DNA of 64,000 bases from Rhodospirillales bacterium (lineage in GTDB: Bacteria; Pseudomonadota; Alphaproteobacteria; Rhodospirillales; Thalassospiraceae). Made by a program: the position numbers and the translations under genes. This document shows positions 18,901 through 26,342 of the stretch, piece after piece (the first letter of the stretch is position 1; each line of letters starts with the position of its first letter). The notes under the pieces are model-generated. The model had not been told where the DNA came from. It did not search any database and saw only the letters and a program-made list of their open reading frames with translations. The DNA is taken from contig JAHQVT010000007.1 in assembly GCA_019634165.1 (NCBI GenBank), positions 186,001 through 250,000 of the forward strand, read 5' to 3'.

Positions 18901-18924
18901 TTCCTGATAGTTCGCCACGCTCAA
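15916..18924 (-). CDS. leuS: Leucyl-tRNA synthetase, long form with KMGKR motif
   Basis: This class I aminoacyl-tRNA synthetase charges tRNA-Leu. The HIGH motif is at 59-62 ([10 protein letters not shown]), an editing CP1 domain follows ([23 protein letters not shown]), and the second signature reads KMGKR at 771-775 instead of KMSKS. The zinc/insert region and a typical C-terminal domain are present. At 1002 residues it is clearly longer than the ~870 usual for alphaproteobacterial LeuS; the length and the GKMGKR wording resemble the long LeuS of actinobacteria and some Bacteroidetes/planctomycetes. The gene may therefore have been acquired by transfer. Two very long frames antisense to it are coding shadows. 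It starts at 18924 with no competing upstream start. Confidence 0.95.
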   Translation of the reverse strand: [1002 protein letters not shown]

Positions 18925-19320
18925 TCAACTCCTGCCTATCGGGCCCGTTTGGTGGCCTCGGGTGCTGCCCATAAGGCGCGCCTGCCAAACCAAATCGGGT
19001 TACATATAATACTGAACCTGTGTTCATAAGCGCGCTTTGGCCCGCGCGCAACATCAGATCGAAGGAAATCAGCGGAAATACAGACGTTTTTTCATCGCCA
19101 TCCCCGATAAATCACAAAGCCGCATTGCACGATTATCAACCCGAACTTGCGCGACAGGGCTGGATTTTTTACCTTGGGCATGCCATATTAAGGTGTGAAA
19201 TTTATCAAGTAATTGATCGCGCAAGAAATTGCTGTGATTTGGTTGCTTGGCGAAAGTGGCCGTTAAGCGAACTCAACGCGGCCACAGCTCTCAAAAGCTC
19301 TCGTCCAGGGAGGACGACTA
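18925..19320. other. Intergenic region between leuS and the DUF5610-like gene
   Basis: About 400 bases between divergent genes hold no convincing gene. The sequence TATAAT at 19005-19010 (plus strand) and AT-rich bases around it mark a plausible promoter area for one or both neighbours, but I could not find a convincing -35 element at the right spacing. The open frame running through here on the plus strand lacks a ribosome site; translation most likely begins at 19321. Confidence 0.4.
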
Positions 19321-20003
19321 TGGATATCACCATTGGTGGCCTGTCATCCCAGCAATCCGGCGCACAGTCTGGATCTTCTGTGCGCTCGGCACAATCTTAT
19401 TTGCCGGGACAAAGTGACTCTGAAAAAACGGGTAATAACGGCACCTCTGCCTTTGCGGCAGCGACGTCTGTTACCCTGTCTTCAGAATCAGCCAATCGTC
19501 TTTCAACCGATCAGATCGTTTCTGCCATCAATGAAAGCCTGTCTTCGACCGGTCTTTCCTTGGGCAATGTCGATCCCGGTGAATACACCCCCGAAGCGGT
19601 TGCTGATCGCATTCTGGCCCGCGTTGGCGATTTGATCGCCTCAAACGCAGATTCAGAATCCGAAGCACAGGAAATCTTTGATAAAGCCAGCGAAGGCATT
19701 CAGCGCGGCCTTGAAGACGCGCGCGAATTCCTCGAAGGCCTCGGTGCGTTGAACGAAGAAATCAACGGCAACATCACCGAAACCGAAGACCGCCTGAATG
19801 AAGGCCTTAAATCGATCGAGCAGCGCCTGACGGAACTTTATAACAGCTCCGCTTCAGAAGAAGCCGCCGAAGCCGCGACCCCGGAACGTGACGAGCAAGT
19901 CCTGCAATCGCAGGTCACCCAGACCGCACAGGCCAGCCAAGCTTACGCTGAGGCCGGAACTGCTGCCCAGCGCAATGCGCCGCGATATGGGACCAACGGG
20001 TAA
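19321..20003 (+). CDS. DUF5610-like protein of unknown function
   Basis: The ATG at 19321 follows GGGAGG by about 5 bases and gives 227 residues. The N-terminal third is low-complexity, rich in Ser, Gln and Gly, and without signal peptide. The middle has the phrase YTPEAVADRI followed by a helix, then RGLEDAREFLEGLGALNEEI and a final coiled-coil-like helix. This order (TPE..A.RI, EAR..LEGLG, I..T) is what I remember from DUF5610 proteins, so I assign it there with moderate confidence. The function is unknown. It is monocistronic, ending at a strong terminator. Confidence 0.75.
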
Positions 20004-20035
20004 CGCCACTTACGTTCATGAAGTCAGATACATCT

Positions 20036-20066
20036 AAAACCGGCAGGCATTCCCTGCCGGTTTTTT
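20036..20066 (+). terminator. Rho-independent terminator
   Basis: The 12-bp stem AAAACCGGCAGG / CCTGCCGGTTTT with a 5-base loop and a T6 tail (20061-20066) lies 33 bases after the DUF5610-like gene. The symmetric A/T flanks let it serve also the convergent minus-strand gene. Confidence 0.9.
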
Positions 20067-20075
20067 CGTTTCAGC

Positions 20076-21530
20076 TCACAGCCCCGGTTCCCCCGGCCCG
20101 ATATTCCCTTTGTCACCCGGCTGTGTATTAAAAAGCTTCTTGCCGGCAAGCTGAATGCGGTTAAAGGCGTCTTCGGCCATAAAGCCCGACACAAACGCCA
20201 TGAAAGTCACCAAATAGGGGCTGATATCGACCTGTCCGCTGCCATCTGGACCACCTTGGGTTAACATCAACATCCCGGCTTCGGAAAACAGGAATATGGC
20301 CATGGCGGCCGCGATGCCCTCGCCAGCCATGATCAATAGACGGGCCGCAGATGCCCAACTGCCCCCGTGTCGCCCGCGACCATCGTCGTTGGGTTCAATA
20401 TCTGTTTGCGTATCAGTGCCCGGAAGCAAAGGTTCATCATTACCGCCAGCCAAAGCGGGGGCTTGGGGGATGCGATGATATGCGGGTTTGCCGAAGTTCT
20501 GTCGGGTAAAGGCCACCACCGCGCCAAGCCCACCTGCCGCAACCGTTACCAGCAATGTCAGCATGATGGTTGGCAACTGGATCAAATAAGACATCAGCCG
20601 CCCTATGGGGTGTTCAAACATCGAAACAAGCGATAAGCCCCCCTGTTGCCCATCGCTTTCAAGTTGCTTGATCCTGTTTTTGAGTTCGTTAAATTCAACT
20701 TGAAGACTGTTGCGCAGTTGGCGGGCTTGATTTTGTTCTGCGCGGATATTGGCCCATTCGATTTGGGCACGTGTGCTTTTTTGATCGAAATCCATGATCG
20801 CGGTTCGAAGATCATCAAGCTGAGCTTGGACTTGTTTTGCAAAATCCGGTGCAACATCGGGTGCAAATTCGGGGTTTTCCAACAATGCATGCAATTGCGC
20901 CATGATCTGGATGCCCTCGGTCCGGCGCTGTTCATCGACAACATCCTCGCTTAGCGGAACGTCGAGCTTTAAGATCGGCCGTGTTTCACGTGCTGCACGC
21001 GCACCTGTGTTGGCATCATCGCCATTCTGAAACGGAACCTCCGTCTCGGTTTGCGTCGCAACCGGGGCCTCCAAACTGGAAACAAACAGATAAGCGGCAT
21101 TGATCGCGCGGATATATTCCTCGGTAAAGCCGGGCTTGAATGCGGGTTTGTTGTTGACGACCGTTCGGCCAAACTTTGAATAGCTGTCAAATGATGCCCA
21201 CCACGCCGTAATCGCGTCCGTACGCAAAGAAAATCCACGACGCGACGCATCAAGGGCATGGGTGTCAATCTCGCGAATGCGGTTGCGCACATCGCGCAGG
21301 CTTCGTCGCAAATCTGCTTCGTAGTGGCCCTGCAAAATAAGCCGTTCCAAACTTCCGGGTGATGAAGCACCAAGTTCGCGACTAAGCAAATCGCGCTGAA
21401 TATCAGCGGTAAAACCGGCAAACAGCGTTACAACGAACCCAACATAAAGTGCGCAAGCCAACCCAACCAAAACGGCCAAGCCCGCAACATTTGCAATCCT
21501 GAAACGTTCTTCTGTTACGCGCCCCATCAC
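20076..21530 (-). CDS. Coiled-coil membrane protein of unknown function
   Basis: This 484-residue protein starts with a hydrophobic segment (about residues 14-36), followed by a long soluble region. That region ends in a predicted coiled coil (repeated QARQLRNSLQVEFNELKNRI type heptads, about 255-300). Near the C terminus come three more hydrophobic segments: one after the coiled coil, one before the phrase FSEAGMLML, and one in FMAFVSGFMAEDAF. I recognise no family. A periplasmic domain held between membrane segments is the likely layout. It converges with the DUF5610-like gene; no operon partner is visible upstream. Confidence 0.7.
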   Translation of the reverse strand: MMGRVTEERFRIANVAGLAVLVGLACALYVGFVVTLFAGFTADIQRDLLSRELGASSPGSLERLILQGHYEADLRRSLRDVRNRIREIDTHALDASRRGFSLRTDAITAWWASFDSYSKFGRTVVNNKPAFKPGFTEEYIRAINAAYLFVSSLEAPVATQTETEVPFQNGDDANTGARAARETRPILKLDVPLSEDVVDEQRRTEGIQIMAQLHALLENPEFAPDVAPDFAKQVQAQLDDLRTAIMDFDQKSTRAQIEWANIRAEQNQARQLRNSLQVEFNELKNRIKQLESDGQQGGLSLVSMFEHPIGRLMSYLIQLPTIMLTLLVTVAAGGLGAVVAFTRQNFGKPAYHRIPQAPALAGGNDEPLLPGTDTQTDIEPNDDGRGRHGGSWASAARLLIMAGEGIAAAMAIFLFSEAGMLMLTQGGPDGSGQVDISPYLVTFMAFVSGFMAEDAFNRIQLAGKKLFNTQPGDKGNIGPGEPGL

Positions 21531-21637
21531 ACACCTGTCCTATCGATCCTTAACCCTATCGACGGACAGCCCGAACGCATGTGAGCGCATAAACGATCAA
21601 CTCTGCCTTTATTTCTAATGGGGTTTACTTCTATTGT

Positions 21638-21657
21638 CTTAGGGTCCTGACCCTAAG
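21638..21657. promoter_or_regulatory. Perfect palindrome upstream of the methyltransferase gene
   Basis: CTTAGGGTC-CT-GACCCTAAG is a perfect 9-bp inverted repeat with a 2-base centre, 27 bases before the methyltransferase start. It has no T tail. Its compact symmetry and position suggest an operator for a dimeric regulator, but it could also form an mRNA hairpin. Confidence 0.45.
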
Positions 21658-21683
21658 CCCCCTTCCGTAAAAGCTGGAACACA

Positions 21684-22577
21684 ATGACCGACACACATCA
21701 AACGACCTGGCATCATCTTTCCTCAGACTGGATCAATTGGGCGGACCGCCTTGCCCCAGCCGCAGGCAAGATCAATCGTTATATGATTGAAACGGCTGAT
21801 TTGCCTGCGCTATCTGCGGCACGAAATGGTGTGCGGCTTGATGTGCTTGATCTGGCATCCGGGGTTGGGGAACCGGCGTTTTCGTTTGCACGCGCCCTTT
21901 CGGGGGAGCGTGATGTTAGCGCTAACACACCCGGAATTGTTGGGCATGTGACCGCATCTGATATCGTGCCGGAAATGTGCGAAGGCTTGGCTGCGCGGGC
22001 AGAGGAAGAAGGCATTTCCAACCTCACGGTCATTCCGGCCGATATGGAAAAACTTCCACTCCCGGATGGCTCATTTGATGTGGTGTCATGCCGGTTTGGG
22101 GTGATGTTTTGCAATGGTCCCGATCTGGCATTGCGCGAAGCCCACCGCGTGCTTCGCCCCGGTGGACGGGCGGTGTTTATGGTTTGGGCGCCTTTGGTCG
22201 ATAATCCGTTATTTGCCGCGATGGATGCCGTATTGGGCAATATCCTTGGCATTGGGTTTGATAAAGCCGGATTTGATAAGGCTGGCCTTGATCCATTTTG
22301 TTTTGGCAATATTGATCAATCCATGGACCGGATGGAAAGTGCCGGGTTTACCAACATTACGGCCACAACCCACAATCCTGCAGGGCGCATTCCCGAAACA
22401 GCGCCATTTTGGAAACCGCAAATGGATATGTTGTTTGGCAACATCCTGCGCAACACATCCGATATGAAGATGGGCGCGATTAACGCCGCGATGTTTGAAA
22501 CACTTTCCCCCTATATCGAAGACGGCCATTTTCAGGTTCCGATTTGTTTTCATGTGCTTAGCGGAACACGTTCCTAA
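21684..22577 (+). CDS. Class I SAM-dependent methyltransferase
   Basis: The 297-residue protein has the SAM-binding motif I as LDLASGVGEPAFSFA, then the acidic post-I turn and DMEKLPLPDGSFDVVSCRFGVMF as motif II/III. It ends with LREAHRVLRPGGRAVFMVWAP, the UbiE-like motif. It is a cytoplasmic methyltransferase of the UbiE/small-molecule group with unknown acceptor. It begins ATGACCGACACAC downstream of a palindrome (21638-21657) that could regulate it. It is followed by a terminator-like hairpin and then the queuosine operon, with which it shares no obvious role. Confidence 0.85.
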   Translation: MTDTHQTTWHHLSSDWINWADRLAPAAGKINRYMIETADLPALSAARNGVRLDVLDLASGVGEPAFSFARALSGERDVSANTPGIVGHVTASDIVPEMCEGLAARAEEEGISNLTVIPADMEKLPLPDGSFDVVSCRFGVMFCNGPDLALREAHRVLRPGGRAVFMVWAPLVDNPLFAAMDAVLGNILGIGFDKAGFDKAGLDPFCFGNIDQSMDRMESAGFTNITATTHNPAGRIPETAPFWKPQMDMLFGNILRNTSDMKMGAINAAMFETLSPYIEDGHFQVPICFHVLSGTRS

Positions 22578-22580
22578 TCA

Positions 22581-22604
22581 CCCCGCCATTTGGCGGGCGA
22601 TTTT
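22581..22604 (+). terminator. Terminator-like hairpin after the methyltransferase gene
   Basis: CCCGCCA-TT-TGGCGGG forms a tight GC-rich hairpin a few bases after the stop, followed by CGATTTTC. The T run is short, so termination may be partial. Confidence 0.6.
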
Positions 22605-22606
22605 CA

Positions 22607-22672
22607 CCAAAAGGCAAGGAAACCTGCCACCCAACGCATGGTTGGGTTGCTTGATTTTTCCTTGCCTTTTGG
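22607..22672. repeat. Compound inverted repeat with inner hairpin
   Basis: A perfect 16-bp outer stem (22607-22622 with 22657-22672, CCAAAAGGCAAGGAAA type) encloses a second perfect 7-bp hairpin (ACCCAAC at 22629-22635 with GTTGGGT at 22641-22647). It lies between two genes, just ahead of a riboswitch-like element. It is not a simple terminator since no T run follows it. It may be an mRNA structure or a copy of a dispersed palindromic repeat; one copy cannot decide. Confidence 0.6.
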
Positions 22673-22700
22673 CAATAGGCATGGCAAACCCCGCCCCCTT

Positions 22701-22749
22701 GAAGCGATGAGCGCTTCCCTGTCGTAGCACCAGGTTAAAAACACGAAAG
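22701..22749 (+). promoter_or_regulatory. Probable preQ1-I riboswitch upstream of queC
   Basis: A short stem CCTG (22718-22721) pairs with CAGG (22731-22734) around the loop TCGTAGCAC. It is followed by an A-rich tail TTAAAAACACG (22735-22745) ending 15 bases before the queC start. Loop bases CGT (22723-22725) can pair with ACG (22743-22745), making the H-type pseudoknot of the preQ1-I class. A cytosine directly before the 3' stem (22730) matches the ligand-recognising C. The known Thermoanaerobacter preQ1-I aptamer has a very similar wording (UCGCAG loop, UUAACAAAAC tail). A further hairpin GAAGCG/CGCTTC (22701-22717) abuts it. Closure of the pseudoknot near the ribosome site suggests translational control by the pathway product. 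Confidence 0.75.
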
Positions 22750-22760
22750 ACATAAGAGTT

Positions 22761-23492
22761 ATGAAGACGATTGTCGTCTGCTCTGGCGGATTGGATTCCG
22801 TCACGCTGGCCTATAAGATCGCGAAAGAGCACAAATTACATTCCCTCATTTCGTTCGATTATGGCCAGCGCCATAAAAAGGAACTTGATTTCGCCGCCCG
22901 CACGGCGCGTGACCTTGGCGTCAAACATCACATTGTTGATCTGACATCTGTTGGCGCGCTTTTGGGCGGATCGTCCCTTACCAGTGATGAAATCGAAGTG
23001 CCAGATGGCCATTACGCCGAAGAAACCATGCGCATCACGGTCGTCCCGAACCGCAACGCCATCATGCTTGCTGTTGCCTTTGGTGCCGCGGCCAGTGCCG
23101 GTGCCGATGCGGTTGCCACAGCCGTTCATGGCGGTGATCATTTTATCTATCCCGACTGCCGCCCGGATTTCATCAATGCCTTTAGCGCCATGCAAAACCA
23201 TGCGCTTGAAGGTGTGAAGGACGTTTCGCTTTATACCCCGTTCGTTAAGGTGTCCAAGGCCGACATCGCCGCTGAGGCAGGCCGCCTTGGTGTGCCGGTT
23301 GACCTGACTTGGTCGTGCTATAAGGGGTATGAAACCCATTGCGGCCGATGTGGTACTTGTGTTGAACGGCGCGAGGCACTTGAACTAGCCTGTGTGAAAG
23401 ATCCAACCGTTTACGAAGATCGCGAATACTGGAAACAGGCCCATGCCGAGTATTCCGCCCGCAAGCTTGCCAGTCAGGCCCGCGCAGAATAA
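22761..23492 (+). CDS. queC: 7-cyano-7-deazaguanine synthase
   Basis: QueC converts 7-carboxy-7-deazaguanine to preQ0 with ATP and ammonia, in the cytoplasm. The PP-loop ATPase signature SGGLDSVT is at residues 8-15. Four cysteines, C186, C194, C197 and C200 (WSCYKG...CGRCGTC), form the zinc site. The length of 243 is usual. It is the first gene of a queC-queD-queE operon, and a preQ1-I-type element sits in its leader. Confidence 0.97.
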   Translation: MKTIVVCSGGLDSVTLAYKIAKEHKLHSLISFDYGQRHKKELDFAARTARDLGVKHHIVDLTSVGALLGGSSLTSDEIEVPDGHYAEETMRITVVPNRNAIMLAVAFGAAASAGADAVATAVHGGDHFIYPDCRPDFINAFSAMQNHALEGVKDVSLYTPFVKVSKADIAAEAGRLGVPVDLTWSCYKGYETHCGRCGTCVERREALELACVKDPTVYEDREYWKQAHAEYSARKLASQARAE

Positions 23493-23599
23493 GCCGCAAA
23501 ACAAGCCGTAAAACAAAATCATAACGACCGATCCACTAAGCGCCGACGATACGCCCGTCTGGCTGCTGTTTTGTGTGATTGCAAATGAAAGACCGTTTG

Positions 23600-23956
23600 A
23601 TGTTTACCATCACCAAACAATTCGCCTTTTCCGCCAGCCATCAGTTGGCCGGGCTTGATGCCGATCACCCATGTTCGCGCCTGCATGGTCATAATTATAT
23701 CGTCGAGGTCGAACTTAAGGGGGCCACCCTTGATAGCCGCGGGTTCGTGCGCGATTACCGCGAATTGGCCCCGCTTAAACGCATGATTGATGACGAATTT
23801 GACCATCGCCATTTGAATGATGTTCTGGCCCATGACCACCCGACAGCCGAACGGCTTGCACTGTTTTTCTTTGAATGGGCACATGATCATTGGCCAGAAG
23901 TTTCGGCCGTGCGCGTTTCAGAAACCCCAAAAACCTGGGCGGAATATCGTCCATGA
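23600..23956 (+). CDS. queD: 6-carboxy-5,6,7,8-tetrahydropterin synthase
   Basis: QueD makes carboxytetrahydropterin from dihydroneopterin triphosphate, the second step to queuosine. Zinc ligands are visible as SASHQL and LHGHNY, with the catalytic cysteine in DHPCSRLHG and the DHRHLND and HPTAE segments of the active site. The start at 23600 (MFTITKQF) is the family's usual one and has GAAAG upstream; an in-frame ATG at 23585 would add five residues. It lies about 110 bases after queC and overlaps queE by 4 bases. Confidence 0.95.
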   Translation: MFTITKQFAFSASHQLAGLDADHPCSRLHGHNYIVEVELKGATLDSRGFVRDYRELAPLKRMIDDEFDHRHLNDVLAHDHPTAERLALFFFEWAHDHWPEVSAVRVSETPKTWAEYRP

Positions 23957-24747
23957 CGGTGCATGATCCGAAATTGGCGGCACATTCCGACAAAGACGCT
24001 AAATCCGACGGTAAAATCCGCATTTCCGAGATTTTCGGCCCAACCGTTCAGGGCGAAGGTGCGCTGATTGGGGTGCCCACCGTGTTCGTTCGAACGGGTG
24101 GATGTGATTTTCGCTGTTCGTGGTGTGACACGCTGTATGCGGTTGATCCGGCCTTTCGTGCCGATTGGAAACCGATGAGTGCGATTGATGTTTTGGACAC
24201 GGTCAAAAAGCTTTCGGGTGGTGCGCCAATCCTGATCACGCTTTCGGGCGGAAACCCTGCGATCCAACCCCTTGGCAAGTTGATTGCACTTGGCAAAGAA
24301 GAAGGTTTCAGCTTTGCGATTGAAACCCAAGGCAGCATTGCCAAGGATTGGTTTGCCGATCTGGACTTTTTGACCATCAGCCCAAAACCACCAAGTTCTT
24401 CAACCAATTTCGATGCCAGCGCCCTTGCTGCCTGCATTGACGCAGCACAGCCCAACGGGGCTTTAAGCGGCCCGGCAATCACGTTAAAATTCCCGGTGCG
24501 CGATGACGCCGACCTTATGTTTGCCGACTATGTCCGCAAACTTCACCCTAGCATCCCGGTCTGCGTACAACCGGTCAACACAACACCTGCCGAACCACAT
24601 CCCGATGGCATGGATGGCGTTGATATTGATGGGTTAACCAACCGGTATCGCTGGCTGGTCGATGAGGTCACCAAACGCACATGGTTTGATGTCCGCGTGC
24701 TTCCGCAATGGCATGTCCATGTTTGGGGCAATCTGCGCGGGGTCTAA
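23953..24747 (+). CDS. queE: 7-carboxy-7-deazaguanine synthase (radical SAM)
   Basis: QueE performs the ring contraction to 7-carboxy-7-deazaguanine. The radical-SAM cluster motif C-x3-C-x2-C is at C51, C55 and C58 (GGCDFRCSWCD), preceded by the substrate-binding EIFGPTVQGEGALIG. The glycine-rich LITLSGGNPAIQP motif follows. The start at 23953 overlaps the queD stop (ATGA). An upstream in-frame ATG lies entirely within queD. At 264 residues it is of the larger type. Confidence 0.95.
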   Translation: MTVHDPKLAAHSDKDAKSDGKIRISEIFGPTVQGEGALIGVPTVFVRTGGCDFRCSWCDTLYAVDPAFRADWKPMSAIDVLDTVKKLSGGAPILITLSGGNPAIQPLGKLIALGKEEGFSFAIETQGSIAKDWFADLDFLTISPKPPSSSTNFDASALAACIDAAQPNGALSGPAITLKFPVRDDADLMFADYVRKLHPSIPVCVQPVNTTPAEPHPDGMDGVDIDGLTNRYRWLVDEVTKRTWFDVRVLPQWHVHVWGNLRGV

Positions 24748-24806
24748 CCCTGCCAAGCAATTGGATTCTTTGACGACATCCAAAAAATATATTTTATCCC
24801 AAATAG

Positions 24807-24837
24807 CTGATCCTTTTCATGGGGATCAGTGGTTTTG
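24807..24837 (+). terminator. Terminator after the queCDE operon
   Basis: CTGATCC (24807-24813) pairs with GGATCAG (24823-24829), followed by TGGTTTTGG. It lies 60 bases beyond the queE stop. The T run is short. Confidence 0.6.
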
Positions 24838-24907
24838 GTCATGAAACCACACCATTGGGCATTTGCTATTGCGCACCGAAATTACCATTTTCGAAAAGTG
24901 GAGGCGT

Positions 24908-25093
24908 ATGTTCGCCGCCCGATGGAAAGTACACATCATGTCATTTCGTAATTTTTCGATAGGTCATGCGAACTCTGTCAAAAAGCCGGCAGCCAATCCC
25001 GCCGCAATTGACCCAAGCAAGACAGCCAAATCAACCCCCGACACATCCGCTGACTTAGCCAAACCCGCGCCAAATCAAGGTGCGAACGACTGA
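24908..25093 (+). CDS. Small hypothetical protein, 61 residues
   Basis: GTGGAGG lies a few bases before the ATG at 24908, which opens a 61-residue frame ending at 25093. The N terminus is basic and aromatic. The C-terminal two thirds are Pro, Ala, Lys and Asp rich and look disordered. A second in-frame ATG at 24938 would give 51 residues. There is no family I know. A GC-rich hairpin (GGAGGGG / CCCCTCC, about 25105-25122) follows the stop. It could equally be non-coding; the ribosome site is the main support. Confidence 0.4.
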   Translation: MFAARWKVHIMSFRNFSIGHANSVKKPAANPAAIDPSKTAKSTPDTSADLAKPAPNQGAND

Positions 25094-25202
25094 CTTTATG
25101 GACCGGAGGGGGCTTTCCCCTCCGCCCTGTCTTTGCAGCGTTCAGTCGCGACAATCAGCGATATAGATGAAAATTCATCAAGGTATTTGAAGGGCTTGTT
25201 CC

Positions 25203-25484
25203 ATGCCCCATAGCCGCACGACCCAAAAAACCGTCACATTCGAACACCCATTTCACCTCAAGGGGTTTAGCGATCTTTTCCCCGCAGGCAGTTATGTCGT
25301 CGATACGACTGAAGAACAGATTGAAAGCCTGTCCTTTAATGCTTATCGCCGGGTCGCAACCGATTTGCACCTTAAGGCCAAACTGAACGGCATGCTTGTC
25401 GACCGGATTCTAAGCATCACACCAATTGATCTTGATTTTGCGCTGGCACGCGATTCCGACCCAGAACGCCGGGTCGAATCTTAA
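25203..25484 (+). CDS. Small protein, paralogue A of the TVTF-HPFHL pair
   Basis: This 93-residue protein starts with a short polar leader, then TVTFEHPFHLKG, then LFPAGSYVVDTTEEQI and a YRRVAT strand. The C-terminal part ends in ARDSDPERR. There is no signal peptide. It shares the motif order with the protein at 25872-26201, so the two are paralogues. Short alphaproteobacterial proteins with the phrase PAG.Y.V.TDEE..EGLSF.AYRR are familiar to me as uncharacterised. The two genes are 387 bases apart on the same strand. Confidence 0.7.
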   Translation: MPHSRTTQKTVTFEHPFHLKGFSDLFPAGSYVVDTTEEQIESLSFNAYRRVATDLHLKAKLNGMLVDRILSITPIDLDFALARDSDPERRVES

Positions 25485-25871
25485 TCCCCCCGGATAGACG
25501 TGATTTCAATCCATGGACCACTTCATCGAAAACACATTGCAACCAAGGTCAGATCACCCGCGTTTGATTTGGCTGGGCAATCACACCCCAGCGACCGCGT
25601 ACTGGCCGAAATTTGCCTTTTTGCCTGAACCGCACCATATATAAGGCATTCTCCGTTTCCCGTTCTGCATATGGAAATGGTTCGATGGCGCTTTGACACC
25701 ATGCCGGTATGACCTGAGCACGTTATACAAGCAAAAGCGCCCCGTTTAACTGCCGGAAGATGTTTGGCCGAACGGTCCAAGCAAGATTGCCCGGTGGGTG
25801 CATATTCATAATAAAAACCAGACCCGCAACCACTGACGATCATCTTTCGGATGCTCGAAGGAGCTATGATC
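25485..25871. other. Intergenic region between the paralogous small genes
   Basis: I see no convincing gene here. The minus-strand frame crossing it (25523-25900) has a Cys/Arg-rich composition typical of shadows. AT-rich sequence near 25637-25645 (CATATATAAG) could be part of a promoter for the second small gene. Confidence 0.35.
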
Positions 25872-26201
25872 ATGAGCATTACCCGCACAACACATCGCAC
25901 GGTGACGTTCTTTCATCCGTTCCATTTGCCAGACCATGCCGGGTTGCTTCCGGCCGGCGAATATAAGGTCGACACTCTTGAAAAGCTTGATCCAAATGCG
26001 CCAAAGCGGAGCTATATCAAGCTGGAATGTCACGTCCATCTCTGGTCTGAAAAGGACACGGCAAAAGGACCGCCAACCCTGTCGGTTGACCCAAAGGTGC
26101 TAGAAGCAGCGCTGGCACTTGATTCCGATCCCATGCGCGAGGATGAGCGCAGCCAAATGATCCGGTCTTTTGGCGGCCAGCCAGAAGATACTGCAGCCTA
26201 A
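25872..26201 (+). CDS. Small protein, paralogue B of the TVTF-HPFHL pair
   Basis: The ATG at 25872 has AAGGAG 8 bases upstream and gives 109 residues. An ATG at 25866 is too close to that site. The sequence repeats the pattern of the 25203 gene: TVTFFHPFHLPDH, then LLPAGEYKVDTLEKL and a later ALALDSDP phrase equivalent to ALARDSDP. It adds an acidic tail. No signal peptide or membrane segment is seen and the function is unknown. Confidence 0.7.
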   Translation: MSITRTTHRTVTFFHPFHLPDHAGLLPAGEYKVDTLEKLDPNAPKRSYIKLECHVHLWSEKDTAKGPPTLSVDPKVLEAALALDSDPMREDERSQMIRSFGGQPEDTAA

Positions 26202-26342
26202 GGTTCATCCTGCGCACTCTGCCAAGATCGGCCATCGAAAAGACTGCGGAACAAATCAGGCAGCAAAGAACGACGAAAGATCGAACTGATATCTGTCAGC
26301 AGACCTCCATCGCGTCCCAACGCATCTGCCCGCAACTGTCGC

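Noticed and set aside
15664..19029. Two long plus-strand frames (472 and 592 residues) opposite leuS
   Set aside because: They are antisense shadows of leuS: rich in Arg, His and Ile, without ribosome sites or family motifs. The leuS frame has all expected motifs.
25523..25900. Minus-strand frame of 125 residues between the paralogous small genes
   Set aside because: Cys- and Arg-rich without pattern, no ribosome site, overlaps the start of the plus-strand paralogue.
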